The position numbers and the translations under genes are program-made. 64,000 nucleotides of DNA from assembly GCA_944472155.2 (NCBI GenBank), contig OX235277.1, positions 17,494,804 through 17,558,803 of the forward strand, given 5' to 3'. This DNA is from Trichobilharzia szidati (Eukaryota > Platyhelminthes > Trematoda > Strigeidida > Schistosomatidae). The notes below the pieces were generated by a model. The model was not told the origin of the DNA. It was given only the letters and a program-made list of their open reading frames with translations, and ran no database searches. Position 1 is the first letter of the stretch. Every line of letters starts with the position of its first letter. Below, piece after piece: positions 37,813-52,330 of the stretch.

Positions 37813-39529
37813 CATGTTTTCCGTAGTGGATGGTAGTCCTTGGTTGTAAATAGTGTTCAGTCAATGGACTTCAGATTTGGTCAAAATGTTGATCCCCCCT
37901 GGACCATTTCCATCTTTAGACTTGTACAAAAGCTCTTCTGCTGTACGTAGCGTATTCATATGGGTCAAGTGGAATGGTTAAGTCTTTCGAATAGTGTGAA
38001 TTTCATGCAACACACGTGAAAACAGAATTGAAGATAGTGACTGCATCATCCAATAGACGCAGATTCAATTGTTTTACAGTTTGCTTTTTACAACATGCAA
38101 CTGATTTTTTGTGAACAATTCTGCGCAAAAGCATCTTTACTGCGATTTCTTGAAAAAAATGCGAGAAAGGACTCTTTGTAGAACTCAACGTATATTTCAG
38201 AGAACCTTTGGAAAATGTGATGAGGCATACACGCGTGATTCATATATTCCTGCATAATTAGTGACAACTGAGTCAATTGTTTTGTCGAGTCGATTAGGAA
38301 AAGTGGCAGTACTCAAATGAACAGATTATTCAAGGAGGTGACAGTTGCGAGCATCGTGGTCACTGGTGACTGTCGAAGGAAAGCCATCAAGATAGGTAGC
38401 TTGTGAAATGGTCAGTTCATCTGCAATATTTTACAGATCTGAGAGGAAGCAGCCAGGATTCACGTAAATGTTTGAGACGAAAATGTGTTCATTCCATTTA
38501 AAGTGTTCATGATGACATCTCTGTGTAATGCAGTCCATAAGCTCACAAGAAACTGTGAGATATTGCTTTAAATTAATCACTGGGAATTATTAAAAGTTGC
38601 CACAACAATGCCACATTTATTTTTCGAACAAAAGCGATCCTGTGTCAATAATGTGAAACTACCTGGTTAAACGAGACTGCTATCATAAAGCTCATGAAGC
38701 CGAAAATCTTAGGACATGATTTTAACAATTTTGTGATGAGCACAAATAGAGAGATCGCATGTATGTCGATTTGCTGAGTAGAGAAGAAAGAAATTTACCA
38801 ATTTACTATTGATGACAAAGGCAGTAGTGCAATTTGCACGATGCAGTGTTTGTCTCAGTGCACGTCTGAATTTACGAAACCTACAGTAGAAAATGTGGTT
38901 TCATAAATCGATTTGTGCTGTACTTAATCACTGTTATCCGCCTTATGTTGACAATCGTAGAAGTGGAAGAGGGAGAACTTAGAAACCACCTCCTCCTTAA
39001 GTTTACTTTTGCTGGTTTCTCTTCCAGTTTGTGGTGAATCTAATAAGAAATCAGAATTTAGGAAATCAGGCTTAATTTACGAGAGCTCTGTGAATAAGAA
39101 ATTATCATTATTGCTTTCTTTAGTTCCTACACAAACACTGTGCTTTAAACGCATGTCGTCATTGCCTTAGTCACTCTGCCAATGTTTAGAGCTGGCTCCA
39201 CGCCTGCTCACTTGTTTCTATCCCCTCTTCATATGACTTAATCCATATCAAGACTGCACCGACGACTAACTTGCCACCTCCTTTCGAGTTCCATTCGAGG
39301 GACAGCCTGGAATGTGATATCACTCGTGGATTACCTCACATTATAGCTAATCTACATTGATTTCTTGCTGCATATTCGGTGCACAACCAGTTCCTGAATA
39401 GTTCGCTCCCAGAAAACCCTTTTGCTGACCATTTCTGGCCAGTTATCTGAACTTGATTACTGAGCGAACAGAACTGTGGATCACTCTGAAAATAATCACT
39501 CAGAATAATGTTAATCTCATGGTCAATTC
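37813..39529. other. No recognisable gene
   Basis: Similarity to unit A stops at ~37,812. Minus-strand frames at 38,003-38,188 and 38,088-38,276 are unassigned and could be degraded element sequence. Confidence 0.35.
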
Positions 39530-42500
39530 TTCCTCAATGTTGTGAAGATGCGGTAGTCAGAAAACATAATCGCATTACACCCATATCCACTTTAGCATTC
39601 AGTTTGAACAGGAAATGCATGAAGATGACGCCATGGATGACTGGACAGACAGCTGACCACAAACTCGGAAGGAAGTGATTGCAGACATGCACATTGTGGC
39701 AAGTTCTCCACAATTCACAATAACACAGTTGAAGTATGTCGATACAAATCAAATACTCAAATTGGATCCATCAAATGTGTCGATGTATGCTTCTTATTTC
39801 CTTTCCATCACCTGTCCATTGCTATTCCTTATCATATGATATTGAATTTTGACTCTATCAAGGCACTGACACTCCATCTAAGTCATTTCAAATGACTAAA
39901 TCTGACAATCACAGATTTCGAAGGACTGATTGGTGAACAGAGAATATTCTCTTGCCCGAAATGCAAATGCCTCTCGATCAATGCGATTCGTTCATCATGC
40001 ATCAGCACTTGTGTTCAGCGTGTAGAATGCTATCATACTCCAACTCTGCTTCAAATCAACAGCACTATTTCTGTGATAGCGATGAGTGGCATCATGACAG
40101 TTCACAAAATTACGTCAAACATCTCGGCAAACAATAAGTTTCTATGAAGAGTGAACAATTTGCCGACATTAGGCACCAAAACTCATGTTCGCATAGCCAC
40201 AGCTATTTGTGATCATTGACTCAAAGCCTAATTCGCCTCGATGTCAAACGGAGTATCGATTATTGATAAAATTTACGTGAGTTATGCTGAATTCATGAAC
40301 ACCCAGATCAGATATCACCACTCCTTGAATACCATGTGTAATCAAACGCTCACGTCAATTCGTCATGAGGACACGAACTCATGGAAACTTTGCCTATGAT
40401 AACAAACAGTTACACACTTACTGACATTCTAAATCGTGTGGAATCTCAATGCCAACTGTGAAGCGTTCAAGGAAAGTTTCTCTGAATGACCCAAATGTGT
40501 GCTTAGGAGATAGAAACAACGCTCCTTCGCCGTCAACACATCGACCGCCTGACGCCCAGTTACCTACATTCCTGAGAGTTACCGGATGGGAAAAGAACGA
40601 TAACAGTAATTCCACATACTTGGTGATAAGATTCGGACATCCTTCACATCATTGAATGCATGCGGATGCACAAAGGAGCTGAAAAGTACACACATTACAA
40701 CTAAGTTCCTAGTCTTGTTCAACGGGTTAACATGTAGACACAATTTCAAATCACAAACGCATTAATCATACACACTGTATCCGTCGTGAGCACTAGAACA
40801 CAGAAGACAGAAAAGACAGACTACCCACTGTCAATACTGTAGAAAATAACACTGATTGCAGCATGTGCTGTCCAACATAATGTGTGCTTTATTATTCAAG
40901 TCGGTAGTTCGTCATTGATTGCATTCCTACTCTTTGAATAATGTGCTGAGCTGGTTTATCAGTCGAGGATGGAATGGTCTGCCTAATAAAAAAAAGGTGT
41001 TCCCATCCCGCCACCCGCATGACAGGGAAACGTACATCCAGTAATATTCCAACATTTTCGTTCTACTGACATGGAACTTACAGAACAAATGAGTGCTATT
41101 CGAGTGCCTCTCTCTCAGTGAAGAATTTAAAACTGAAATTCGTCGACTATTTTCCGACTCAAAAGCAAGATCAGTTGATGAGTGTCAAGGATCGCAGTCC
41201 ACTAGGACATCATTTGGTTCAGATTTATTATTAAAAATGATGAAAGGAAACTCAACTCACATGTGCATGATAAACGTTGTCATCGTTGTTTGTATCCGCC
41301 AAATATTCTGTCGAGACATTTTACAGTCAGTGGGTGCACATTGCATTCTCTGTCTCTGGATCGAGTCACTAATTGTTTACAGGAGTTTGAAGTCAAATCG
41401 AGGTTGAAGGAACACCTGAAAGTTCACAAAGGAATTCTAATGGAGAGAGCATGACTTAGAGTATAATTTGAGCTGCATGGATAATGTTTGACACCGCGAA
41501 GTTGAATAGGCTGGAGAAATCTCAACGACTGTGAATGCGTGTTTCAACTCACGAACAGATATCTGCATGTAACAGAAATGCATTGTGACGAGGTGATATG
41601 AGTGAGTGCAAAGTGAGGTTGATAACGGAATCTCACTTCATCGAATCTACACCAAACACATGAGATCAGAATGAATCAACACAAATACCACATGTAAGGA
41701 AAATATGACTAATTCTCATAAAATTGTAGGGATACTAAATGAAATGAACATCGAACTGAAGATGTGAAGTCCTGTGGGTGACTGCCTTGATATGAGCATA
41801 TGCACGATAAATAGTCCACGAAAAAATCATTCTGGTTAAAATCCACTGTCCATTTCAGAATTAGTTTCGGAACTTCTAGGAGTTATATTACATTGGATAG
41901 AGATTAGAAAATTAAAACAAATGTACCACATAAATTTGAACATCACACGCAGAACTGAATAGAAATTCCGACAAAGATGTTTATGATAACACTCACCTGG
42001 AATTTCAAGGTTTAAATGAATCCCTTCAAATGGTGATCATTCCTAATAAGTGAGTTCAGGATCACTAGTTACTTCTGACAAGAGTGCTTCCAGAATCACC
42101 TTCCATCCTTTGGTTGTTATGATACTTTTGATTATCAATGAATACTCACCACATATAAGTCAGCATAACCAAAAAATCTGTTTGCGATTTGTCTCACCCT
42201 GTACCGATTTCTTTTAATATGTTCACTGAGATATCGACTGATACTGACACATGACACTAACTAGCTGTGTATATTCATTTTCAGAAACACCATTTACCTA
42301 TTCATCTGAGATAGGCAATAACAAAGAGAAAACACTGAGCTCACATACATTTAATCAGAAAGATGTTTGATTGATATAAGTATATAACGTGGGCACTGTG
42401 ATAGAGCATAAGTCCATTATGGATAAGATTTTATTTTGATAAATCACACAGTGTTGTACAGTAATATTTACTGATGGTGTTTCGAGGACAAACTATTGGT

Positions 42501-43680
42501 CATACTTAGATCAAGTCACTCACACAAAGTTTTTCCTTCATTAATATACATGTATATATGACATGCATATAAATGAAGGAAAAGGTTTCGTCAGTAACTT
42601 GATATGGTGAGAGAAATAGTTTGTGCTCAAAACGTCATCAGTAAATATTACAGAAACAAGCTTCCCACAAAATCAAAAGGTATTTCAAATATCATCACAA
42701 CAGTTGAACTGAGGGATGTGAGTAAATTGATGAAAAACTGAAAATCAAGACACTAATATGAAAACTAGCATAAGACCATACCGAACAGTGGTTTTAATTA
42801 TTTCTGTGAATAAATAAATAATGAGCAGTCTAGAACAATACAATTTACCTTCTGTGGCTTTTGTATTTTACGCATTGGAATGTGAGAATAAGGAGCACGT
42901 GTGGCCTTGATCAGAATCACAATAACAGGTGAAAAATCATACGAGAAAAATAAAATTGAATAGTAATAATTTCGATGAAAACAACTCCAACTAAGTCTCA
43001 TTCTACTCATTAGAAATTTTCATTCTTCTGTTATGTGATGTAAAAGTAGTATGTTCAGAAGAAATAGAGTCAAAAATGGAAGTTTCTGATTCTTTGAGAC
43101 TGCACAATCGCGGGGCTCAGACTATCAACTAAGTTGCTTTCACTCATTTTTTGTAATTTGAGTGAATAACGGTTTTGATAGAAGACGATTGGATATGCAC
43201 CTTCGTCAATGTGAAATGAATATGTTTATTTGTAATGATGTTTTTTTACTATGAGATGTGAAATCGTCAACTTTGATAGCACATGATTATGAAAGAATAG
43301 TAGAAGAGAAATGTCCGTGACTATGACTTATAGGAGATATGATGTATGGAAGATGTGAAAAGTGACATTTGTGTTTGTGGACAGCATCACTGGGAAAATA
43401 TTCGTAGACCAAAACGTGTATGTGTAAAATAAATTGATGATGTTTGTGTATGTGTGATTGAACATTTGATTGACACGGATGATAATCAAAATCTTTTGAA
43501 ATGTTCATTGAATAGCACTCATTTCAGTGTTCCGATGGTGGAGTATTTCACTGGAATATATCACATCCACTGACGAAACAGAATAGATCCATGTTGTTAT
43601 GAATTTTTATCCTGTCTCTGAAATAGTGTATGTGCATTCGTCGCGTCGCTTCTCACTGTGTCATACAACCGTCTCCTCAG
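39530..43680 (+). repeat. Segmental duplication unit C, interrupted
   Basis: 39,530-39,775 matches 29,920-30,130, and 41,880-43,085 matches 30,285-31,480. A short tract at 43,632-43,680 matches 9,160-9,220 and 31,520-31,570. Two interruptions split the unit: 39,776-41,880 (~2.1 kb) and 43,086-43,631 (~545 bp). Neither interruption shows a recognisable gene or element. Two overlapping short frames near 40,420-40,655 on opposite strands are unassigned. Confidence 0.8.
42459..42653. repeat. Fold-back element (unit C copy)
   Basis: This is nearly identical to 30,860-31,054, in the same position of the duplicon, with the same hairpin structure and TA-rich centre. Confidence 0.85.
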
Positions 43681-45958
43681 CATATGCCCCATCCATATCG
43701 GTTATCTCCTACATAACATAACAGCTTCATCGTTTGTTCGTCACAGGGATTTCCCAGCTGGTTTCAAGCCTGTGAAAGCAGGAGTCAGCAAAATGACATC
43801 ACAAACAACCCCGAGCAGACGCTTTTCATTTCGATATCACTAATGTGATTATTTGCATTCACTTCACGGAAGAAAATTTGAATTTCCAGCAATAATGTCA
43901 ATATGCTCATTCTTACGAAACAATAGTCTTATGTTTGTCGGTTCATTTCATCCCCTTCGCTTACTATTTCAATTCTGCTCATGTTTATTAACTCTCACAT
44001 GAAGTGTAAACAAAATTCACAACAACACGAAACCAGAAATCAGGTAGAGAAAGATATCGTGGTTATCTATTCAATTCGGTGGTGATTAACATTTGAAGAG
44101 AACTAGAATCTTGCACAAAACAGAGCAGACTATCTGAATAAGGCATATAATGCATTGGTGTCTGTGAAATTAAAACATGAGAATATGTTAAGCTGTCGAT
44201 GGATTTGTGCGTTTCCTCCTTGTAGATGTTGTGAAGGGAGTGATCTCATGATGCTGTATAATACGGCTTGGTGAAACTCAAAGTACGACTGGTAACCTGA
44301 CTAGGAATTCAAAGATAACATCGGCTATTTTTCATATTTCGATATCATATGCTTTCGCAATAGGTTTGTGAAAATGCAACTCGTTGGTGATATCTGATGA
44401 CAATAGTTCATCCTCGATGTTCACTCAAACAGTCTGTGCCCACACACACAGCTGATTGCATAAGACCCATTTCAGGAGTCATCTTCCAGTAAATATGTCT
44501 GACAATCAGTGTACATCCGAAATATTCCAAATTTCTCAAATCGGGTTTACCTATTTAGCACGAAAAGTTGAATAATAATGTGAAAATGTAGAGGATAAAA
44601 TGGAGTGCTATCAAATGCCTCCAGTCTGTGACTCTCTTTGCGTCCACCCCCTTATGCACCATGTCAACACATAAGTGAGTGGCTAACATCAAAAACTGCC
44701 TTCATACATTGAATCTCCACTTTGATCTGACTACCACTTACACCTACCTCATTCAGATAACTTGAGAATAAATGCTTCGGAATGCACTTAACTTATTCTA
44801 GCCACCTAAGTAATAAAATACGGAAACGGATGATCAGCGAATTGCATGTTGATAACACATGTGATCCATGCTTTCTGCCAGACTGCATTGTATTCTGCCA
44901 CGTCTGCTGAGTGTTAATGACTTCTACACATAATGATAAGGGAAAACGCCTGAGTAACAAAGCTTATTAGGAATTCCCTTTCGATGGCAAATACGGAACA
45001 AGAAGTGGCAATTTCAGATAGACACTCAACTGCATATTCCAGAATTAGACTATGTACAATAGTAACTCTTAGCTTATATGAATCTCGCACTCTGACTCGT
45101 GAATACGATGTCCTTATTTCGTGAAATCTTCATATTCCTTGTAGACAACGACTGTCACATTTTCATCAGAGTCACACATCTCGACCTATACTTGGTGCAT
45201 TTACACTGAAATAATCTTTCAGTGGAAAATAAATAATATTGCTATCATGAGTGTTACTTGGATTATGTTTCAATATCTCTCAGTCAATGGTGCACTCCTC
45301 ATACGATTTCTTTCTGTCTTTTTCTACACTTTCCACAGTTATTTCTCTGCATCATGATAATTAGACAGTGATGTTGTATCTTACATTTGTATTTTACGAA
45401 CTTCGTGTTGAACTTCCACACTATGCACTTTGTGGTGTTCAAATAACCCATGCGGAAATATGTGTCGGTCCACTTGAAATCACGTTCAAAAACCTGTTCG
45501 CATCGCATAAGAGAATATTACCTCTCAGTAACTGTGAGTTTGTAGAACTTATCAAATGTCAGATCCACTATCACAGTCTGATGTTTGTCGTTTATACTCC
45601 ATAATGCAGCTGTAATTGTAAATTTTGCAAACATGTTTCTTTGTGAATGTCAGTTATCTGCTGAAAGTGCAGCCACTAAATCAACTGTGGCCACTCAACA
45701 AAGTGGTGAGCATTGCACTCATACACGGCTTACAGTTTCAACCCACCACGTGGAGACGAGAAACAAGTGGCGAAATGATGCGTGGAACATGGGCATTTTG
45801 GGAATGAATCCACCGCAGGAACTTTCATGAATGCCCCACCCAGCACTACAATGACGATAGTGGGCTTCGATAGCCTCTGATCAGCCAACACTTGCTCACT
45901 CACCTACCGCTCTGCACACTTCATTTAACTTGGAAGAGGCAGGAAGACACAAGTTTTC
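43681..45958. other. No recognisable gene
   Basis: It lies between unit C and the visible part of the palindrome. The left palindrome arm may extend into it, but its partner would lie beyond the window's right end, so this cannot be tested here. Confidence 0.4.
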
Positions 45959-46046
45959 GGCACAAACAATTTCAAAACACGCCTTGAATTGTCGTTCACT
46001 TCCCTTGCAAAAAGAATAAACTGCTGGTACGTTCGATGGTTTAATG

Positions 46047-46244
46047 TCAGTGTATATCTGTGCTTAGTGTTCTCATGATTTCAGACTGCCAGTGAAACTC
46101 TGTAGTATGGATGAAACTCGCCCTGAATTCCATGGACCCAGTTTCACTCATGTTACCTACGGCACTACAATGTTTACTCTTTGCGTTTCTCTTTTCCTGT
46201 TGCATATCCTGGAAGAGACTTGATTGCGGGGAGAAAAAAGGCAA
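46047..46244 (-). other. Conserved short frame in left arm (exon candidate)
   Basis: The frame encodes 65 residues, including KRNAKSKHCSAVGNMSETGSM and FIHTTEFHWQSEIMRTLSTDIH. The right-arm counterpart (63,740-63,913) keeps the frame and stop, with several residue changes. A GTGAGT donor-like site follows the ...MEF codons in the right arm. The function is unknown. Confidence 0.3.
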
Positions 46245-46314
46245 TTTACTTTTTACTTGTCAAGGTATTTCTTAAATGTGAGAAGGATTCACCGCCTAGT
46301 GAATGCACTGATAA

Positions 46315-46660
46315 AAAATTTATTTCCCTTGTAACGACAGAAGGTAAGAGTCAGGCAACAGATCATTTATTAAGGAAATCAACGCATATTTATATATTTC
46401 CATGTACTTTATTATTGATAGTTAAGCGAACAAACACAGTCTTCCGATTGGTTGTTTCTCATTTAAAATTAATCTTTCATATCTTTGTGACTGTTTCTTG
46501 AATGTCAAATCATCTATATGTTAACTGCATCTGCCTACGCAAAGTCTGCTGTGGTCGGTTTTGAATCAATCTTTATTCACATTTTCTCATGACAAATCTT
46601 GGGAACGTAAACATTGACGTAAATTACTGTCTACCAATTTGGCTAGTAGACAGCTCCCAC
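46315..46660. repeat. Left-arm-specific ~340 bp segment
   Basis: It is absent from the right arm between 63,600 and 63,740. No terminal repeats or coding motifs were recognised, so insertion into the left or deletion from the right cannot be decided. Confidence 0.6.
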
Positions 46661-46812
46661 CACACCCTTACAATTCTCCTTCGGGTTTGCTGTCGTTTTA
46701 TTTAGTGCAGTTTTCATTTTTAATTGGCACTTAACCAGCATCTAACTCAATTTAACACGTTTCGAAGTAAAACCAGAATGCATTCAACTTTCTCAAAGAA
46801 TTGAATCTGCTC

Positions 46813-47013
46813 CTACACATGTATTTTCTTCCACTTAGCATTTTCTGAAAGAATGAGGGCGTATGTGTGAGACACTGGATAAATCTCTATATTAAATTGT
46901 GTGTTTATTTTGCTGGTTGTTCGGTCCGTTTCGCGAGTTAGGGGCTTGTCCCACTTGACTTGCTTGACGGGAGTAGTAGTTTTCTCGTCAGTGTCCGCAT
47001 TGTTGACTGCCAT
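46813..47013 (-). other. Conserved short ORF, left arm
   Basis: The frame starts MAVNNADTDEKTT and contains KQVKWDKPLTRETDRT and YPVSHTYALILSENA; 66 residues. The right-arm partner (63,288-63,467) has the same start codon and frame, with about eight residue differences and an earlier stop. It is hydrophilic, with no signal peptide or known domain. It may be a first exon or an element ORF. Confidence 0.4.
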
Positions 47014-47139
47014 TTTTGAAGCCTTTCTATCACCACAAATGAAAGACAGGCTGGTTTTAGTCTGTCACTACTGACACTTTGCGTGACATAACTCCGTTGA
47101 AGCGCGGTGTTTCTGAAGCCTCACCTTGACTTTGATATG

Positions 47140-47420
47140 TTTCAATAGCGTTATTATAAGACGGAGATTATCTGATTATCTATACATTTAGAACAATCTG
47201 ATCATACGTTTACTTGTCAAGTCAATACATATGGAAGAGTTAAATTAAACAAAGTGACAAAAAAAGAATTAAGACTAATTAACACAAACGTTTGGTAATC
47301 CAATAAAATTAGGAATACCTAGGGTAGGTTAAGAGTAATGATAAACTGTTTCTGAATACACAGGGGTGCTGAAGTTTATGAATTGCTATAGACTCAGCGT
47401 ATTTCAGTAAACGTCCTGAA
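47140..47420 (-). pseudogene. PLE 3' fragment in left arm
   Basis: On minus, RLLKYAESIAIHKLQHP (about 47,355-47,410) and the following untranslated tail match 16,690-16,960 of the split PLE. The right arm has unrelated sequence here (62,690-63,190), so this arrived in, or was lost from, one arm after the palindrome formed. Confidence 0.75.
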
Positions 47421-49199
47421 ATGTTGCAGAGACGTTGAATGCAGACGCCATCACTGGTCCCTTGAATACACCCGAATACCACGAGATACATACACACTAA
47501 CTGAGTTGCTGTTGAAACGACTGACTGTTTTACTGACTGACTGAATTGACGACAGCCTGCTGCAATTTATATCGTCAATATTTCAGACAACACTTTTACA
47601 CACACAAAGAGAGTGCAATCAATATCCGACTCCATTGATAACGTATTACTTTGATTACACCGACTATTCTTAAACCCTAGTGAGCTCAGCTCTCAGAGCA
47701 GGTTTCCACATTGGCGCATCTTGTGTTGCTTCACTGACGTACAAGCTAGCTCTGTTTATTAAATGTTTCTATTTTCTTTCCTTTCTCATCCCCTGAACAT
47801 TCATGTTCATATTTTGAAAGCATATAAATTAATGGTGACTTAAGGATTAGTGAGTTCGAATAATCCTACTGGTATTCCTTAAAATTTTCTCCGGAAAACC
47901 CATTAAGAAAAATCAATATTTTTCTATACCTTCAATTAAGTATATTGAGACCTGTTCATTGCAAAACAATGTAAGTGAATGGAGTAAAAGTTTATGGAAT
48001 ATGAGCAATAGATTCTCATGAAATCTACAAAACAAATAAAACTCCAATGAAAAATATTTTTCCGTTGAAATCTCATGCAAAATTGATTGAAAATCCCATA
48101 TCATTTTCATGGGATTTCGTTCCGCATCCATGTAGACTGAAATCATGAAAGTCCACTTTCCTGGAAAAGAAGGGAGATGAGGTAAACTATTTCGGTGTTT
48201 GAATGATTAAGAGGAACATGCTCCACAAAATGTAAATGTTTATCAAAAACAACTCATGGCTTCAAAAGTGTTGACGGAACACTCGAAGTTTCGTCTGGTA
48301 GCTGTCAATGAGTTTGGATTGGCATATTAGGAAAGTCAGTCGCATTTGAAAGTCGCATGTTATATTTTGTTTGTGTGAGCTAGCAAATATGTGTCACCAA
48401 CTCTAAATTGATATCTCAACTGTCTGTGTATTATGCTGGGACATTTGATAATTACACGGTCGAGAAGTGAAATGTGGGTTGCTTTCAAAAATTTATGAAA
48501 CTGACAGCCCTCAGTGATGAGAGAAATTGAAAAGACTATTGATGTACGCAAATGGAATACGTGTTACTCAGTTCGTGAATTCTGACATCAACTGTGTAAA
48601 GTGAAAATGAAAATTATTCACTGTCATCATTTCTTCTGACATTTTCGCGCAATTCGATTCTTGTTATGTAAGATTGGAACGAAGACACCTTGCAAGTGTC
48701 AGAGAGTAACTCAACCAGAGAGCAAACGCCATTGGTAAATAATATTTCTAGACAGGAGACCAGTAGATCAGCGAAGAGTTTATTTTCAGCGAACTCGTTT
48801 TCATAGCTGTACAATCACAAATATATCTGGTTGTTTTGAATGCGTGTGTACATTAAATTTGTCAAACGCAAATACAATTAGTAGGTTCAGATGAATTGGA
48901 TGTTGATATTAGAGGAGAGTAACAAATGTGATGAGTTGTCACAAACGATTGTTAAGGAAGATTAATGTATTACCGTGAATGGTTTGATGTGCTCTGGATG
49001 CACATGGAAACAAAATAACATACGGAATTACGCAAGGGTTTTAATTAGTTAGAAAAATAAGCCTACAAACAAGAGTTAAGTCAAATTAAGCAAACAAACA
49101 AAAGTCAAATCAACGGAGTTGTTATAATGAGAGTAGAATTGGTTCAATAATTTTCTTTTACATGCATAGTTATGGTTCTTCCAACTGAATGGCTAGGGC

Positions 49200-49570
49200 T
49201 TCTGCAATACAAAGAAGACGGAAACGTATTGTCTTTGCAGGTTGTTCTAGAATTTATGGATTACTTTGAAGGAGACGTTTGTTGAGATTGAATGACCAGT
49301 GTTGACGAGATGTTTGATTACTGCACTCCTTATACAGTCACTAATTTCTTTCTGCAGCCAAACTGGATAGTGTTCTGTGACCTTTTTGTACAGGATGCAC
49401 ATTGAACGACCGATGTATCTGCCTCCACAGCTGTATAAGAAGTGCAATAATCGAACATATCGTCAATACTGGTCATTTCATCTCAACAAAAGCCTCCTTC
49501 AAAGTTATCTGCAAAGTGAAGAACAACCTGCCAAAGAGAATACGTGTCCGCCCTATTTGACAATACTTCT
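49200..49570. repeat. GIY-YIG fragment in mini inverted repeat, left arm
   Basis: The minus strand (49,247-49,447) encodes CGGRYIGRS, EHYPVWLQKE, IRSAVIKHLVNTGHSIS and FKVIHK, a PLE-type GIY-YIG endonuclease core. The terminal ~120 bp of this fragment is repeated inverted at 49,430-49,560, making a small hairpin with ~80 bp between its arms. Confidence 0.75.
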
Positions 49571-50419
49571 ATTTTTTTCGATATGCTCTATATAAATGAC
49601 TAGTTGGCAGATTGTTCGCACAAACAATATACTAAAGGATAACGACCATTTAATTTCACCGTGAACATAATTTATGTAATTTAAGTAAAAAGAGTAGTTT
49701 ATAATTAATGCGTGGTTTCCTTATCAGGTTATGGATGATGGTATTTCTGTCAAGTAACAGTATGATACTACTTAATGAGATCGCTTCTTACCTAGTCTGT
49801 ATAACAAAATTAAACGTAGCTGAGTCAGAATTTCAAATTATAACTGTGGCGAATTTAATATACACTTTCAGCACTGACGTTAACGCGGCTATTATCCCCC
49901 AGGCTTGCCCCCTATCGAAAGTTGTTAAGCGACTTAAACTGTATTCATTCGAATTACATAGACTCAAATGATTCCTGTTATCGTATTTTAGTCACTGACT
50001 CCACGTGTTGAGAGTGGATGATTTCCCCGATTGATGTTGTTCTCTCGATGTGCAACTATTTCTCAGGCCCTGTGGCCTTGATAGAGTCATGATTCGCCTT
50101 AACCGTTATTATCACGATAGACAGACCACTAAACTATCAAGCTGATAGGGCGAACATTTGGAAGATCCGTCGTCAACGCAAGGCTGACCGCATTCATTAA
50201 AGTTATCCAGAGCCATCACATAAGCAAACAGAGACAGTCGAAACTGCCTTAGCTTGGTCTTATTCCGGTAAATGCACCAGTTCTTTTGCGGGTTGAGGCA
50301 TAATCACATGCATTAGAGCAAAAATTACTACAGTTATCTATGTAGTATACACAATCTGAGAAAGCACTTCTAAAATAATGATTCAATAACCATTACATAA
50401 TAGCCACTGAGACAAGCGT

Positions 50420-50800
50420 ATGCCTAACGACAGGATCAACCAGTTTATTCACATAATGATTCACTCATTCACTAGGCCTTCAGGCAAACGGAAGACACAT
50501 ATCCTTGCCTCCTGCACGAATAGAAGAATCAGCAGTATCATCCTGTGGCGCAACTATTCAGAGGTACTCTTCACCGACGGAAAATATGCGAGTTTCGTAC
50601 ACATTTCAACGCATAAGTAAGCACAGTTGCACCCAACGATTATCAAGCCAACCAGTTATACACCACAGAATCCCAAGAAGACTAGGCAAATGCCTTAGTT
50701 TTAGCAAAAGAAGGTGGTGGAGGGGGGCGGAGAAGGCCACGATATACAGAACAGAAACTCACTTTATCATACAGACAGGTTTAATCTCTCCTCTTTGATG
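50420..50800 (+). pseudogene. Possible gag zinc-knuckle remnant, left arm
   Basis: In mixed frames, a CGAT...FQRISKHSCTQR pattern near 50,535-50,630 is loosely reminiscent of the cysteine/histidine knuckles of LTR-retrotransposon gag proteins. Key cysteines are missing, so the call is weak. The right-arm counterpart is 59,575-59,900 on minus. Confidence 0.2.
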
Positions 50801-51999
50801 CATCTTTTAAACAGAGCTAGGAATATGAAAATATTTTGAAAAAAGGGAATTCAGATATCGGTTAGCTTCACGAAGTCATGGAAGACATTTCAAAATTCTA
50901 TGTGATGTGATGATCGAAAGTTGTTTGTGAATACAACGCGAATATTCTAGCTCTTCACAGATTCGATCACATTACATTTTCGATAAGACAACGTCTTCAG
51001 AATTATTTGGAGAGTTGGATTTTTTCCGATTACTTCTATTGATCAGACAGCCTGTTAGAAACTCGTCGAACAAGAATAGACTTTAGTGACAGTTATTTAT
51101 TTTGCCATTAAACTTTTTCGAAAATGTCGTTGAATAATCAAACAGTTGCGTAATAAGATGAATAGTTGGATGAGTTACTTATGGCCAGGATACAAATAGA
51201 ATAGAAGGCAAATATGAAGTAATTGAAGAGTTCCAAAGAAATAGAGATGCATAATACACTTTGCTAACACCAGCTGTTCCGTCTCGATAACATCTTCTTC
51301 AAAACAATCCACAGAGTGAATATTAAACTCCCCAGGGTAGCACGCTTTCGTCTGCTTTGTAATACGAACGCCTCAGCCATCCATTTGGTGAAAGTGGAGT
51401 TATGAATACAAAATACAATATTCTCAGATGAAAACCGACCATTCATGATTGACATATGATGCTTTGTTTATCCGCATCTGCATTGATATTCATCATCTCA
51501 CTTTATCAGTCCTAGGCAGCATAGATTTGCACACAAAGTAAAGAGTAAGAAAGCACAGATAGGCTTAGGAATCTCTAATTTATTTGTCACATGGATTTTG
51601 GAAGAAATAGAATGTATTTGATATACAAATGCATTCTTCGAATAGTGGAATTGTTCTGCATCACTTACATAGAGTGCATAGTACTGGAAATGTTGACTTT
51701 CGACATTTGGTGGCTTTCTTCGCTTCACTACCTAGTAAGCACAGTTTTAACTACATGCAGGAGGAGCGGATAAAGATATCAAACAACCTATTATCTAAAA
51801 GACTTTCATCACACAGACATCAGTTTGAAACTTATTTCACTGACTCAGGATAAATGAAAACATTTAGAGTTTTAACACCCATTGTGAGTCAGTCGCTTCC
51901 TCTACACCTGTGTGAACGTCGTGCACTGTGAGTCACAAAATGCAGTCATTTGCCAACAACTACCTTCACTAAATCCATAAGAAGGTAAAATGGCCGATC

Positions 52000-52330
52000 A
52001 GAAGAGACAATTAAACAAGAAACTCTGTGAATGCACCAACAAACGAGAACCTGTTGCGAAGCAAATGTTGAGAAGAGAATGAAGATGGATTGGTCATATG
52101 GCATTGACTAGACAGAAGAAAAAACCCGCTATAAATGCAGACCATCACTCGAGTGGAACGCGATCTGGAAATTACGAGTTGGACGTGGTTTTGAATGTGA
52201 AATACAGAAGACTGTTTTGAAAAGATCAGAGAATATGGGTAACATTGAGACTAGGTAAATAAGACCGATTAGAGGAGGACAAAGCGGAGATGTGCCACTG
52301 AACTGATAGTTCCTAAAGAGAACCTAATGA
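52000..52330 (+). pseudogene. RTE-like C-terminal remnant, left arm
   Basis: KRQLNKKLCEC... leads into MLRREWRWIGHMA (about 52,060-52,110), the RRWxWIGH tract near the C-terminus of RTE reverse transcriptases. A decayed TWNxxGKxxxGRGR-like region follows. The right-arm copy is at 57,320-57,620 on minus, and a truncated copy is at 4.65-4.84 kb. Confidence 0.6.
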
